This document shows, in pieces, positions 44,328-52,508 of a stretch of 64,000 nt of DNA. Numbering within the stretch: the first letter of the stretch is position 1; every line of letters begins with the position of its first letter. The DNA is from Spongiivirga sp046524175 (GTDB lineage: Bacteria > Bacteroidota > Bacteroidia > Flavobacteriales > Flavobacteriaceae). The notes under the pieces were generated by a model. The model saw only the letters and a list, made by a program, of their open reading frames with translations, searched no databases and was not told the DNA's origin. The translations under genes were made by a program, and so were the position numbers. The stretch lies in contig NZ_JBEFZF010000009.1 of the NCBI RefSeq assembly GCF_046524175.1, positions 1 to 64,000 of the forward strand. Direction: 5' to 3'.

Positions 44328-45089
44328 ATGAACAGGATACATACAAAATTACAAGAAGACAAAAAGCTTCTCTCTATATACTTTACCGCCGGTTACCCAA
44401 ACTTAAATGATACGGTAACTATCATTGAAAAACTGCAAGAAAGCGACGTGGATATGATCGAAATCGGCTTACCGTTTTCTGATCCGTTAGCCGATGGCCC
44501 GACCATTCAAACAAGTTCTACCGAAGCCTTAAAAAATGGTATGACCACCGATGTCTTATTCGATCAAATAAAAGACATTAGAAAAACGGTCGATATTCCC
44601 CTAATAGTAATGGGATATTTTAATCCGATGTTTCAATACGGCGTGGAAAAATTCTGTGCTAAATGTGCTGAAATTGGCATTGATGGTATCATAATGCCCG
44701 ACCTTCCGCTAGCCGAGTATCAGGAAGAATACGAAGCTATTTTCAAAAAATACAATTTGAGCAATATCTTTTTAATTACCCCGCAAACTTCAGACGAACG
44801 AATTAAGCAAATTGACGAAGCAAGTGATGCCTTTATCTATATGGTTAGTTCAGCAAGCACAACAGGCGCAAAAAGCGGATTTGGACAAGACCAAGAAGCT
44901 TATTTTAATCGCATTGCTTCTATGAACCTTAAAAATCCTCAAATTGTAGGATTTGGAATCAGTAATTCCGATACATTCAATGCAGCTACTGTAACATCTA
45001 AAGGGGCCATTATTGGTTCAGCTTTTATTAAAACATTAACCAATAATGGTGTCGATTCTATTAACACTTTTATAAAATCGATTCGCTAA
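44328..45089 (+). CDS. trpA: Tryptophan synthase alpha chain
   Basis: 253 residues from the ATG at 44328 (MNRIHTKLQEDKKLLS). An earlier in-frame ATG at 44304 lies inside a palindromic repeat and is less likely. The TIM barrel cleaves indole-3-glycerol phosphate and passes indole to TrpB. Catalytic Glu is in DMIEIGLPFSDPLADGPTIQ and the catalytic Asp in GIIMPDLPLAEY. VSSASTTGAKSGF and GFGISNSDTF are also seen. Last gene of the operon. Confidence 0.96.
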   Translation: MNRIHTKLQEDKKLLSIYFTAGYPNLNDTVTIIEKLQESDVDMIEIGLPFSDPLADGPTIQTSSTEALKNGMTTDVLFDQIKDIRKTVDIPLIVMGYFNPMFQYGVEKFCAKCAEIGIDGIIMPDLPLAEYQEEYEAIFKKYNLSNIFLITPQTSDERIKQIDEASDAFIYMVSSASTTGAKSGFGQDQEAYFNRIASMNLKNPQIVGFGISNSDTFNAATVTSKGAIIGSAFIKTLTNNGVDSINTFIKSIR

Positions 45090-45113
45090 CTTTAGCCTTA
45101 CCAAAACCAATTG

Positions 45114-46592
45114 ATGAAAAAAATATTTCTCACTTTCTTTTTGGCAATCACCTGTCTAAGTTATAGCCAAAAAGCTCTTAAAAAACAGATCGTACCAACC
45201 ATAAACGAGCTTAAAGAATTTATTGCCATCCCTAACGATGCATTAGAACATAGTGATATTATGCGAAATATCTTCTGGCTTGAAAAACAGTTTAAAGAAA
45301 GAGGATTTAATACTGCACAATTGCCCACTGAAGGCGAACCCTTGTTTTTTGCGAACCTTCCTATGAAAGAGGGTTTACCAACCCTCCTATTCTACATGCA
45401 TTTTGATGGTCAAGCGGTCGATCCTTCTAAATGGAACCAAAGTAATCCCTATGAACTCGTTTTGAGAGATGGCGATACTAATCTTGACTGGTCAACATTG
45501 GAAAACGGTATTGACAACGAATGGAGATTGTATGGTCGATCTGCTTCCGATGATAAAGGACCTATAGTGATGTTTTTAAATGCTATTGATGTTTTAAAAG
45601 CAGAGGGAAAAGAAATACCATTCAATATAAAAGTGATTCTTGATAGCGAAGAAGAAAAAGGAAGCAAACCTTTACCAAAGGCAGTAAAACAATACAAAAG
45701 CCTATTAAAATCAGATTATTTGTTAATTAGTGACGGACCTATTCATCCTTCAGGCAAACCGACCTTGGCATACGGTTGCCGCGGAATTACAACTGTTACC
45801 CTAACCACCTATGGTCCTGTAAAACCTCAACATAGTGGTCATTTTGGTAATTATGCACCCAATCCTTCGTTTAGAATGGCATCATTACTTTCAAGTATGA
45901 AAGATGAGCGTGGTATGGTTTTAATTCCTGGATATTACGACGGCATTACATTAGACGAGTTAACAAAAGAACTATTGTCATCGGTTCCTGACGATCAGTC
46001 TGCTATTTTAAGCAGACTTAGTATCAAAACCGCTGAAACTGTTGGAGCAAATTACCAAGAATCACTACAATATCCTTCTTTAAATGTTAGAGGAATAAAT
46101 TCTGGTTGGACAGGTAGTAAAGCGCGGACGATTGTTCCTGATCGTACCATTGCTGAAATTGATATTCGTTTAGTTCCTGAAAGTGATGGCGACCGATTAA
46201 AAGAACTAGTAAAAAAACACATAAAGAGTAAAGGGTATTTTATTGTTGATAAAGATCCTACGCAGCAAGAACGAGCTTCACATGATAAAATCTTAAAATT
46301 CGAATCACGGGGTGTTACAAAACCGTTTAGAACAGACATTGATAGTCCATTTTCTAACTGGCTACAAGGAGTCATGAAAAATACCCATGGAGATGAACTT
46401 GTCAGAATTCGAATTATGGGAGGTACCGTGCCTATTTCTCCATTTATTAATGAGCTAGATATCCCAGCTATTCTGGTACCCATTGTAAATGCAGACAATA
46501 ACCAACACAGCCCGAATGAAAATATCAAAGTCGGCATGATCGAGTATGGATTGAAGACTTTTTATGGGATCTTGACTACGCCGATGAACTAG
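45114..46592 (+). CDS. Exported M20-family metallopeptidase
   Basis: 492 residues from the ATG at 45114. A signal peptide (KKIFLTFFLAITCLSYS) is followed by an M20 catalytic domain with YMHFDGQ (first metal His/Asp), RSASDDKGP (bridging Asp), LDSEEEKGS (catalytic Glu pair) and the C-terminal HSPNE metal ligand. The dimerisation-domain insert (about 215-350) has the HSGHFG motif. Probably periplasmic, hydrolysing dipeptides or N-acyl amino acids. It lies 24 bases after trpA in the same direction and may be read from the trp transcript. Confidence 0.93.
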   Translation: MKKIFLTFFLAITCLSYSQKALKKQIVPTINELKEFIAIPNDALEHSDIMRNIFWLEKQFKERGFNTAQLPTEGEPLFFANLPMKEGLPTLLFYMHFDGQAVDPSKWNQSNPYELVLRDGDTNLDWSTLENGIDNEWRLYGRSASDDKGPIVMFLNAIDVLKAEGKEIPFNIKVILDSEEEKGSKPLPKAVKQYKSLLKSDYLLISDGPIHPSGKPTLAYGCRGITTVTLTTYGPVKPQHSGHFGNYAPNPSFRMASLLSSMKDERGMVLIPGYYDGITLDELTKELLSSVPDDQSAILSRLSIKTAETVGANYQESLQYPSLNVRGINSGWTGSKARTIVPDRTIAEIDIRLVPESDGDRLKELVKKHIKSKGYFIVDKDPTQQERASHDKILKFESRGVTKPFRTDIDSPFSNWLQGVMKNTHGDELVRIRIMGGTVPISPFINELDIPAILVPIVNADNNQHSPNENIKVGMIEYGLKTFYGILTTPMN

Positions 46593-46599
46593 TTATGTC

Positions 46600-46619
46600 A
46601 TTCCTGCGGAAGCAGGAAT
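46600..46619. repeat. ATTCCTGC/GCAGGAAT palindrome upstream of the GIY-YIG gene
   Basis: ATTCCTGCGGAAGCAGGAAT: an 8-bp stem with a GGAA tetraloop, ending 12 bases before the GIY-YIG start codon. Same arms as 22493-22512 and 46984-47003. Confidence 0.85.
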
Positions 46620-46631
46620 CCACTAAATAAG

Positions 46632-46934
46632 ATGTATAAAACGATTCATCAATATTATGTTTATATCATAACTAATAAGAAAAACGGCACATTATATATT
46701 GGAGTTACAAATAACCTAGAAAGGAGAATGTTCGAACATAAAAACAAAATCGTTGAAGGTTTTTCCAAGCGATATGAGCTTACCAAATTAGTATACTTCC
46801 AATCTTTCCAATACATCAACGATGCTATTTTAAGGGAAAAAAGAATGAAAAAATGGAAGCGTGCTTGGAAGATTGAGTTAATTGAAAACGACAATCCCGC
46901 ATGGAATGATCTTGCACAGGAGTGGTATGAATAG
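46632..46934 (+). CDS. Small GIY-YIG nuclease domain protein
   Basis: 100 residues, essentially one GIY-YIG endonuclease domain: YYVYIITNKKNGTLYIGVT carries the YVYI and YIG strands, LERRMFEHK holds the catalytic Arg and Tyr/His region, and ILREKRMKKW holds the metal-binding Glu. Small single-domain members of this group (UPF0213 class) are widespread and not linked to introns or UvrC. It is bracketed by identical-arm palindromes at 46600-46619 and 46984-47003, with another hairpin (TTCCCTG/CAGGGAA, 46938-46957) right after its stop. That suggests it and the palindrome family travel together. Confidence 0.92.
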   Translation: MYKTIHQYYVYIITNKKNGTLYIGVTNNLERRMFEHKNKIVEGFSKRYELTKLVYFQSFQYINDAILREKRMKKWKRAWKIELIENDNPAWNDLAQEWYE

Positions 46935-46983
46935 TGGTTCCCTGCTTTCCCAGGGAAGACAACTTCTTTATAAACACTATGTC

Positions 46984-47003
46984 ATTCCTGCGAAAGCAGG
47001 AAT
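46984..47003. repeat. ATTCCTGC/GCAGGAAT palindrome downstream of the GIY-YIG gene
   Basis: ATTCCTGCGAAAGCAGGAAT: an 8-bp stem with a GAAA tetraloop, 49 bases after the GIY-YIG stop and nine bases before the stop of the convergent UDG-like gene. It differs from the upstream copy only in the loop; the preceding GTC is also shared. Confidence 0.85.
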
Positions 47004-47011
47004 CTCAAAAC

Positions 47012-47671
47012 TTAACGTTCAAAAAACTCCCGGTACTGCATTACCCGAAAATCGAATGTATTGAATTCCGGATTCTTCACTTTTAGCTGTTTGTAAAGTG
47101 GATTCGAACCCACGGCAATATTTGCTGTACCCGTAGGTGCAGTAAGTGATACTGTTTTTACAGTTCTTCCATCAATTTCAACTTGGTGAATTTTTGGGGT
47201 GGATTTCTCCACCAATTTCAGACTCAATTTGTACTCCCGAAGATGTCTCCTAAAAAAATACTCCGGTCCGTTTTTACTATTACCACCGGTAAACAACAAG
47301 GTGTCAACCTTTGGGTATTTTTTTAAATAGCCAACCAAATCACGTAATTTGATATTCCTCATTCCCAGATCAGATGCATCAATCTTTTCGCGTTCCGCAC
47401 TATCAACAATATCACAAATTCCTATTCTTTGTTTTACCAAAAAGTCTTTACGCTGTTTTATGGGAAAATCGGTATTATCAAAAACCAAGTTTAATTCAAA
47501 GATTCGATCTAATATTCGCCACAACATCCCATCGCGACTACCGTAACAAAAGTTCACATCATCCGGTTTTAAATCACCGGTTGTAAATCTGGGCGGAGGC
47601 AATGTACCTACTATCAGCTTGGTTGCATTATCTGGAATAAAAGGTGGATACGGATGTGTATGTATAAACAA
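47012..47671 (-). CDS. Uracil-DNA glycosylase superfamily-like protein
   Basis: 219 residues. The fold is suggested by LIVGTLPPPRF near the N-terminus, CYGSRDGMLWRILDRIF, GICDIVDSAEREKIDASDLG, LLFTGGNS and the C-terminal SLTAPTGTANIAVG, the pattern of UDG-superfamily proteins annotated in flavobacteria. The N-terminus (FIHTHPYPPFIPDNATK) aligns with the family start. No ATG is available there, so TTG at 47671 is used as the start, which is unusual. It is convergent with the GIY-YIG gene, and a possible DNA-repair role is inferred. Confidence 0.78.
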   Translation of the reverse strand: MFIHTHPYPPFIPDNATKLIVGTLPPPRFTTGDLKPDDVNFCYGSRDGMLWRILDRIFELNLVFDNTDFPIKQRKDFLVKQRIGICDIVDSAEREKIDASDLGMRNIKLRDLVGYLKKYPKVDTLLFTGGNSKNGPEYFFRRHLREYKLSLKLVEKSTPKIHQVEIDGRTVKTVSLTAPTGTANIAVGSNPLYKQLKVKNPEFNTFDFRVMQYREFFER

Positions 47672-47731
47672 AACTAGAATTTACGGACTACGAATATCGG
47701 AAAATGCGATCTCCTAACAGTGCATAATTAC

Positions 47732-47761
47732 TTGATTTTAAATACAAAATGATTAACTTTA
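47732..47761 (+). promoter_or_regulatory. Putative promoter of the bTHX gene
   Basis: TTG (47732-47734), a 19-base spacer, then TAACTTTA (47754-47761), one base off the TAnnTTTG consensus. It predicts a leader of about 25 bases before the ATG at 47793. Confidence 0.5.
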
Positions 47762-47792
47762 AACTTCAACCACAATAAAACCAGCTAAAACC

Positions 47793-47966
47793 ATGGGAAA
47801 AGGTGATAAAAAAACCAGAAGAGGTAAGATAAGGCTTGGCACCTTCGGTGCTCGAAGAAAACGTAAAAAAGCAAAATCATATGCTCCGGCTCCTGTAAAG
47901 AAAACCACAACCGCTAAAAAGAAAACTGCAACTAAAAAAAAGGAAGAAGCTGAAACTGAAGAATAG
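47793..47966 (+). CDS. 30S ribosomal protein bTHX
   Basis: 57 residues. The N-terminal half, MGKGDKKTRRGKIRLGTFGA followed by RRKRKK, matches the THX (bTHX) small ribosomal protein, a basic peptide that stabilises the head of the 30S subunit. It is followed by a lysine/alanine/threonine-rich tail ending in EEAETEE, longer than the minimal form. The gene is short and easily missed; an ORF on the opposite strand at 47759-48007 is its shadow. It has its own promoter-like sequence and stands between convergent and divergent neighbours. Confidence 0.9.
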   Translation: MGKGDKKTRRGKIRLGTFGARRKRKKAKSYAPAPVKKTTTAKKKTATKKKEEAETEE

Positions 47967-47979
47967 TCATTCTCTATGT

Positions 47980-48369
47980 TTAGTTTTGATTCGTTTGAAT
48001 CCTCCAAGGCGGGTATAATCTGTTTTCACCCCCATAATACAATATCAACTGATTCCCATCGGGGTCTTTAAGTCTAGCTTCCCTCCACAACCAATTTTCA
48101 TTTTTCGGCAATTGATCAAAATGGATACCGATTGATTGTAATTCTCCAACTTTTTCATCGAGGTTATTGAGCTCGAAATACACATAAATTCCGTTTCCAG
48201 TTGGTAATTCTTCTACCAAGTGAATTGAAAATGTTGACGCTCCCGCTGGGCATTCAAATCGAACATAATTAGGCCGTGCATCTACAATTAACTGCAAACC
48301 TAATTTTCGATAAAACGAAACGGATACTTTAAGATCTTTAGAAGGTACAGTTATTTGGTTTAGATTCAT
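47980..48369 (-). CDS. VOC family protein (glyoxalase/dioxygenase fold)
   Basis: 129 residues with the vicinal-oxygen-chelate pattern: MNLNQITVPSKDLKVSVSFY at the start and ARLKDPDGNQLILYYGG at the end, the latter containing the DPDGN turn. Metal-ligand positions are only partly recognisable (His or Gln near LNQITV, Glu in FELNNLDE). These proteins may be isomerases, lyases or resistance proteins; specificity cannot be assigned. It lies seven bases after yaaA and is probably co-transcribed with it. Confidence 0.9.
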   Translation of the reverse strand: MNLNQITVPSKDLKVSVSFYRKLGLQLIVDARPNYVRFECPAGASTFSIHLVEELPTGNGIYVYFELNNLDEKVGELQSIGIHFDQLPKNENWLWREARLKDPDGNQLILYYGGENRLYPPWRIQTNQN

Positions 48370-48376
48370 TTTCTAT

Positions 48377-49138
48377 TCATCGTATAAAAACCAATTCGTT
48401 CTTTTTGGTAGAATGCTCTTCACTAAAACCGTAGCCATCGTAATTAAACCCTTTGATATCGTCGATCGTTTGCGCATCGGTATCGATAATATAGCGTGTC
48501 ATTAATCCTCTCGCCTTTTTAGCGAAGAAACTGATCATTTTTAGCTGACCATTTTTCCAATCTTTGAAAACCGGAGTGATTACGGGAACTTTTAAAACTT
48601 TCGTATCAACAGCACTAAAATATTCTGTACTCGCGAGGTTCAAGAACAATTCGTCATCAACCAATTCATCATTTATCTGCTGAGTCACCTTCTTTTTCCA
48701 AAATTCATATAAATTTTTATTCTTACCTACAGGAAGTTTAGTTCCCATTTCCAGGCGATATGGTTGTATAAGATCTAAAGGTTTCAATACTCCGTAAAGA
48801 CCAGAAAGAATTCGTAAGGTACTTTGTAAAGCTTCCAGCTTTTCCTCAGGAATGGTGTAAGCATCTAAGCCGGTATATACGTCACCATTGAATGCATAAG
48901 CGGCCGGTCTTGCGTTATCTTTTGTGAACGGAAGGGTCCAATTCTGATTACGATCATAATTTAGTTGTCCCAAGTTATCGCTAATACCCATTAACTTCGA
49001 TAAGCTTTTAGCCGATTTCTTTTTCAAAACTCTATTTAGGCGTTCAGCTTCATTCAAAAAACAAGGTTCCGTATATTTTGTTGTTGGTAATTCTGACTCA
49101 AAGTTCAGTGATTTAGCCGGAGATACAACAATTTTCAT
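48377..49138 (-). CDS. yaaA: Peroxide stress protein YaaA
   Basis: 253 residues of the YaaA (DUF328/UPF0246) family, which limits intracellular iron and oxidative DNA damage during peroxide stress in E. coli. Family marks are IVVSPAKSLNFESELPTTKY at the start, RPAAYAFNGDVYTGLDA, ILSGLYGVLKPLDLIQPYRL and EMGTKLPVGK, and FFAKKARGLMTRYIID. Length is normal. TAAATTTG at 49172-49165 on the minus strand is a possible -7 box. Confidence 0.95.
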   Translation of the reverse strand: MKIVVSPAKSLNFESELPTTKYTEPCFLNEAERLNRVLKKKSAKSLSKLMGISDNLGQLNYDRNQNWTLPFTKDNARPAAYAFNGDVYTGLDAYTIPEEKLEALQSTLRILSGLYGVLKPLDLIQPYRLEMGTKLPVGKNKNLYEFWKKKVTQQINDELVDDELFLNLASTEYFSAVDTKVLKVPVITPVFKDWKNGQLKMISFFAKKARGLMTRYIIDTDAQTIDDIKGFNYDGYGFSEEHSTKKNELVFIR

Positions 49139-49228
49139 GCGCTTTCATCTTTTTATTTACTACTCAAATTTAAGGAGCAAGAAGCACTTCACCTAAAAAA
49201 TAAAAACGATGCTGCTTATACAACTATA

Positions 49229-49259
49229 ATTGTTTCTAATGCTATCATTTTTATATTTG
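49229..49259 (+). promoter_or_regulatory. Promoter of the hypothetical gene at 49267
   Basis: ATTG (49229-49232), a 19-base spacer, then TATATTTG (49252-49259). The predicted start site lies within a few bases of the ATG at 49267, so the mRNA would be nearly leaderless. Confidence 0.6.
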
Positions 49260-49266
49260 TCTAGCT

Positions 49267-49755
49267 ATGATAATTCGATTTAAAAAAAGTAAGGACAAAA
49301 GTACATTGCACTGCATTCGGAATGATGGATCTACCACTTGGACCACCATTCACAAGGGAATGGAAATTCATGATCTAGCACATTTTGCAGTTGAAATAAC
49401 ACTAGGTTACAAAAATGCCTTTTATGGATTATTGAATGAAGGTTTTACTATTCAAGATTTTGGACTATCGAGAGAAAAGCGCCCCAAAAAACTGCTCCCT
49501 AAAAATTTACCTAAAGAAGCTTTACAAACGGAGCATATTGTGAATCTTTTACAGATTCAATATCAAAATAAACCAATTGATTTTGACATTATCTCGGCGT
49601 TAAAACCAATTCTTACCGAAAATCAGCTGCCATTCCCCAGTAATTTAGACCAATTGAATGCTAAAGTAATTTCTAAAAAGTTAGACGATTTAATGAATAG
49701 ATGGGAAAACTTGGAGCAGAATGGAATTTTAGCACTAGAATTTGATATAACTTAA
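49267..49755 (+). CDS. Conserved hypothetical protein
   Basis: 162 residues, soluble, no signal peptide or TM. The N-terminal part (TLHCIRNDGSTTWTTIHKGM and HDLAHFAVEITLGYKNAFYG) has a His-rich segment (IHDLAHFAVE) but no recognised catalytic motif. The C-terminal part is helical and charged (LDDLMNRWENLEQNG). I do not recognise the family. It overlaps the RluD stop by four bases on the opposite strand and has its own promoter. Confidence 0.75.
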   Translation: MIIRFKKSKDKSTLHCIRNDGSTTWTTIHKGMEIHDLAHFAVEITLGYKNAFYGLLNEGFTIQDFGLSREKRPKKLLPKNLPKEALQTEHIVNLLQIQYQNKPIDFDIISALKPILTENQLPFPSNLDQLNAKVISKKLDDLMNRWENLEQNGILALEFDIT

Positions 49756-50783
49756 TCCTCCATATGCTTGGCATATCCTCTCCATTTTTCAATGCATTCC
49801 TGCATATCTTCGGGAAGATCAGTATTAAATTCTATCCATTTTCCCGTAGTGGGATGCTCAAAACCCAGTGTTTTAGCATGCAAGGCTTGTCTAGGTAATA
49901 TCTTAAAACAATTATCTACAAATTGTTTGTATTTGGTAAAGGTAGTTCCCTTTAAAATCTTCTCACCACCATAACGTTCATCATTGAATAAGGTATGACC
50001 AATATGTTTCATGTGCACTCTTATTTGATGTGTACGACCTGTTTCCAACTTACAAGAAACTAAGGTAACATAACCCAATCGCTCAAGCACCTTAAAATGG
50101 GTAACAGCTGGTTTACCTTGACTACCATCTTCATAGACCGTATTTTGCATTCTGTTTTTAGGATGCCTACCTATATGTCCTTCAACTGTACCTTCCTCTT
50201 CCTCGATATTTCCCCAAACCAAGGCTATATATTCTCGTGAGCTGGTTTTATCAAAAAACTGCTTTGCTAAATGCGTCATCGCATGTTCCGTTTTGGCCAC
50301 AACTAAAAGTCCGCTGGTATCCTTATCAATGCGGTGTATCAAACCAGGGCGGTCATTGCTATTTTTAGGTAAATTTTCAAAATGGAATGTCAAGGCATTG
50401 ATCAACGTACCTGAATAATTACCATGACCAGGATGCACAACCATTCCCGCTGGTTTATTCACTACCAGCAGTTCATCATCTTCATATACGATATCAATAG
50501 GAATGTCTTCAGCAACCAGTAAAAACTCATAAGGTGGATGTTCAAATAACACTTTAACGACATCGCCTCCTTTCACTTTGTAGTTTTGCTTTACTGGAAC
50601 ATCGTTCACATAAATATTACCAGACTTAGCCGCATTTTGAACCTTATTTCTGGTAACATTTTCAATAAGATTCATGAGGTATTTATCGACCCGAAGTGGA
50701 TTTTGCCCTTTATCTGCTACAAAACGGTAATGTTCAAAAAGCTCTTGCTCCTGCCCTTCTAAAGCGCTATCATTGTCCTTCAT
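49752..50783 (-). CDS. rluD: 23S rRNA pseudouridine synthase, RluD-like
   Basis: 343 residues. An N-terminal S4 RNA-binding domain (RVDKYLMNLIENVTRNKVQN, then IYVNDVPVKQNYKV) is followed by the catalytic domain with the Asp in HRIDKDTSGLLVVAK and ETGRTHQIRVHMKHIGHTLFNDERYG. RluD isomerises uridines in 23S helix 69. The start overlaps the end of the PASTA gene (14 bases), so they form an operon. RluD rather than RluC or RluA is chosen by length and the S4 domain. Confidence 0.92.
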   Translation of the reverse strand: MKDNDSALEGQEQELFEHYRFVADKGQNPLRVDKYLMNLIENVTRNKVQNAAKSGNIYVNDVPVKQNYKVKGGDVVKVLFEHPPYEFLLVAEDIPIDIVYEDDELLVVNKPAGMVVHPGHGNYSGTLINALTFHFENLPKNSNDRPGLIHRIDKDTSGLLVVAKTEHAMTHLAKQFFDKTSSREYIALVWGNIEEEEGTVEGHIGRHPKNRMQNTVYEDGSQGKPAVTHFKVLERLGYVTLVSCKLETGRTHQIRVHMKHIGHTLFNDERYGGEKILKGTTFTKYKQFVDNCFKILPRQALHAKTLGFEHPTTGKWIEFNTDLPEDMQECIEKWRGYAKHMED

Positions 50784-51378
50784 CCGTATCCCCTTCTGCT
50801 TCTTCTTCAGGATCGTCAGGAACTACCAAACGCCCTTTTCCATCACCGACAATAAGGTCGATCTTTGAGGTTTGTGGTAACATTTCACCAGGTTTTATGA
50901 TACGACCATCGTGTCGCATTTCCAAAACCTCCTGAGAAATATGATTTCTTAAAGTGATCTTTCCTATGTTAAATCCCATTGCTTTTAAAACCGGCTCTGC
51001 ATTTCTTCTTGTTTTTTGACGAACATCGGGCACACTAACTTTACGATATCCTGATGGATTTAAGGTAAGATAAATCTTTCTATTTTCCTTTACCTGTGTA
51101 CCTGCTTCCGGTTGCTGCTCTATTACAGAATGTTTTGGGAAATTGGGATTATAATTTGCTGAATCACGAACTTCAAAACGTAGCTTAGCATCGTTCAACT
51201 TCATTTCTACAATATCTAAGGTTTGCTTTTCTAACTGAGGCACTTCAATAAAATCACCATGATTTGTTGTAACATTTAGGTATTGTAGTATTAGCCAACC
51301 TACCACAATAAGTGCTACAACAGCAAGACCAAGTTGTTTTAAAAACAGCTTACTCCAAATAAACTTTAATAATCCCAT
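50770..51378 (-). CDS. PASTA domain membrane protein
   Basis: 202 residues. One N-terminal TM helix (LGLAVVALIVVGWLILQYL) is followed by at least two PASTA repeats (FIEVPQLEKQTLDIVEMKLN with SVIEQQPEAG; VSVPDVRQKTRRNAEPVLKA with ISQEVLEMRHDG). The tail is acidic (DDPEEEAEGDTDEGQ). PASTA domains bind peptidoglycan or beta-lactams in kinases and penicillin-binding proteins. Here there is no kinase or transpeptidase domain, so a structural or sensing role is possible. TATATTTG at 51405-51398 (minus) is a likely promoter element for this operon. It is divergent from ddl. Confidence 0.88.
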   Translation of the reverse strand: MGLLKFIWSKLFLKQLGLAVVALIVVGWLILQYLNVTTNHGDFIEVPQLEKQTLDIVEMKLNDAKLRFEVRDSANYNPNFPKHSVIEQQPEAGTQVKENRKIYLTLNPSGYRKVSVPDVRQKTRRNAEPVLKAMGFNIGKITLRNHISQEVLEMRHDGRIIKPGEMLPQTSKIDLIVGDGKGRLVVPDDPEEEAEGDTDEGQ

Positions 51379-51515
51379 TTAGCATTTGTTAGTTGGGCAA
51401 ATATAATAAACCCAATCATTAACCCATTGTAGCATTAACGACTTTGCATGTCATTTGTTTTACTATCATTTAAAATAAGATTAACTTCGTTTATACTAAT
51501 GATAGTGATCACAAC

Positions 51516-52508
51516 ATGAAAAAAAACATTGCCATCATCATGGGCGGGTACTCGTCTGAATATCAAATTTCCTTAAAAAGTGGCGAAGTTGTTTATAAAC
51601 ATTTGGACAAAAATAAGTACAATGCCTATCGGGTACATATTTTTAAAGATAAGTGGTGTTTCGTTGATAATGAGGGTGCCGAGCACCCCATAGATAGGAA
51701 TGATTTTTCAGTAAACATCAGCGGACAGCACATTAATTTTGATTGTGTTTTTAACGCCATTCATGGTAGTCCTGGAGAAGATGGATTAGTACAGGCCTAT
51801 TTTCAACTGATTGGGATTCCGCAGACAAGTTGTGATTTCTACCAATCGGCCTTAACCTTCAATAAACGAGATTTATTGTCAACATTAAAACCGTACGCCA
51901 TTAAAACCGCTCAATCCTATTTTTTAAATGAAGGCGACACTGTAAATACCAAGGCCATTGTCAACGCTGTTGGCTTGCCCTGTTTTGTAAAAGCTAATAA
52001 AGCAGGCAGTAGCTTTGGCGTAAGTAAGGTTTATAAAGAAGATGAATTACATACTGCTATAGAAAACAGTTTTAAAGAAGATGATGAAATAATTATTGAA
52101 GAATTTCTTGATGGTACTGAGGTATCTATTGGTGTCATTACATTTCATGGAAAAACCAAAGTTTTAGGGATTACCGAGATTGTAAGTGAAAATGATTTTT
52201 TCGATTATGAAGCCAAATATGAAGGAAAATCACAAGAAATTACCCCGGCCAGAATTTCATCGGAAATGGAGCGAAAGGTTACTGAAACAGCTGTTAAGAT
52301 TTATAATATTCTAAAAATGAAGGGATATAGTCGAAGTGAGTTTATTTTTAAAAACAATGAACCTTACTTACTAGAAATGAATACAGTTCCTGGATTGACC
52401 GAAGCGAGCATTTTACCAATGCAGGCTAAGTTTTCAGGCATTTCGTTGACTCAACTTTTTGAAAGTGCCATAGACGAAGCCTTAACCAACAACTACATTA
52501 AAAAATGA
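51516..52508 (+). CDS. ddl: D-alanine--D-alanine ligase
   Basis: 330 residues, an ATP-grasp enzyme that makes D-Ala-D-Ala for peptidoglycan. Signatures are HGSPGEDGLVQAYFQLIGIP, FVKANKAGSSFGVSKV (ATP-binding), IIEEFLDGTEVSIGVI and the Mg-binding FIFKNNEPYLLEMNTVPGLT. Length is normal. It overlaps coaD by four bases (ATGA). Confidence 0.96.
   Translation: MKKNIAIIMGGYSSEYQISLKSGEVVYKHLDKNKYNAYRVHIFKDKWCFVDNEGAEHPIDRNDFSVNISGQHINFDCVFNAIHGSPGEDGLVQAYFQLIGIPQTSCDFYQSALTFNKRDLLSTLKPYAIKTAQSYFLNEGDTVNTKAIVNAVGLPCFVKANKAGSSFGVSKVYKEDELHTAIENSFKEDDEIIIEEFLDGTEVSIGVITFHGKTKVLGITEIVSENDFFDYEAKYEGKSQEITPARISSEMERKVTETAVKIYNILKMKGYSRSEFIFKNNEPYLLEMNTVPGLTEASILPMQAKFSGISLTQLFESAIDEALTNNYIKK

Noticed and set aside
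46632..46934. GIY-YIG protein as an intron homing endonuclease
   Set aside because: No intron, split gene or inserted host gene is present; the ORF stands alone between palindromes.
47669..47676. TAGTTTTG on the minus strand as promoter of the UDG-like gene
   Set aside because: It overlaps the predicted TTG start codon, so it could not drive an mRNA containing that start.
47759..48007. Minus-strand 82-residue ORF
   Set aside because: It is the antisense of the bTHX gene at 47793-47966, whose product is recognisable.
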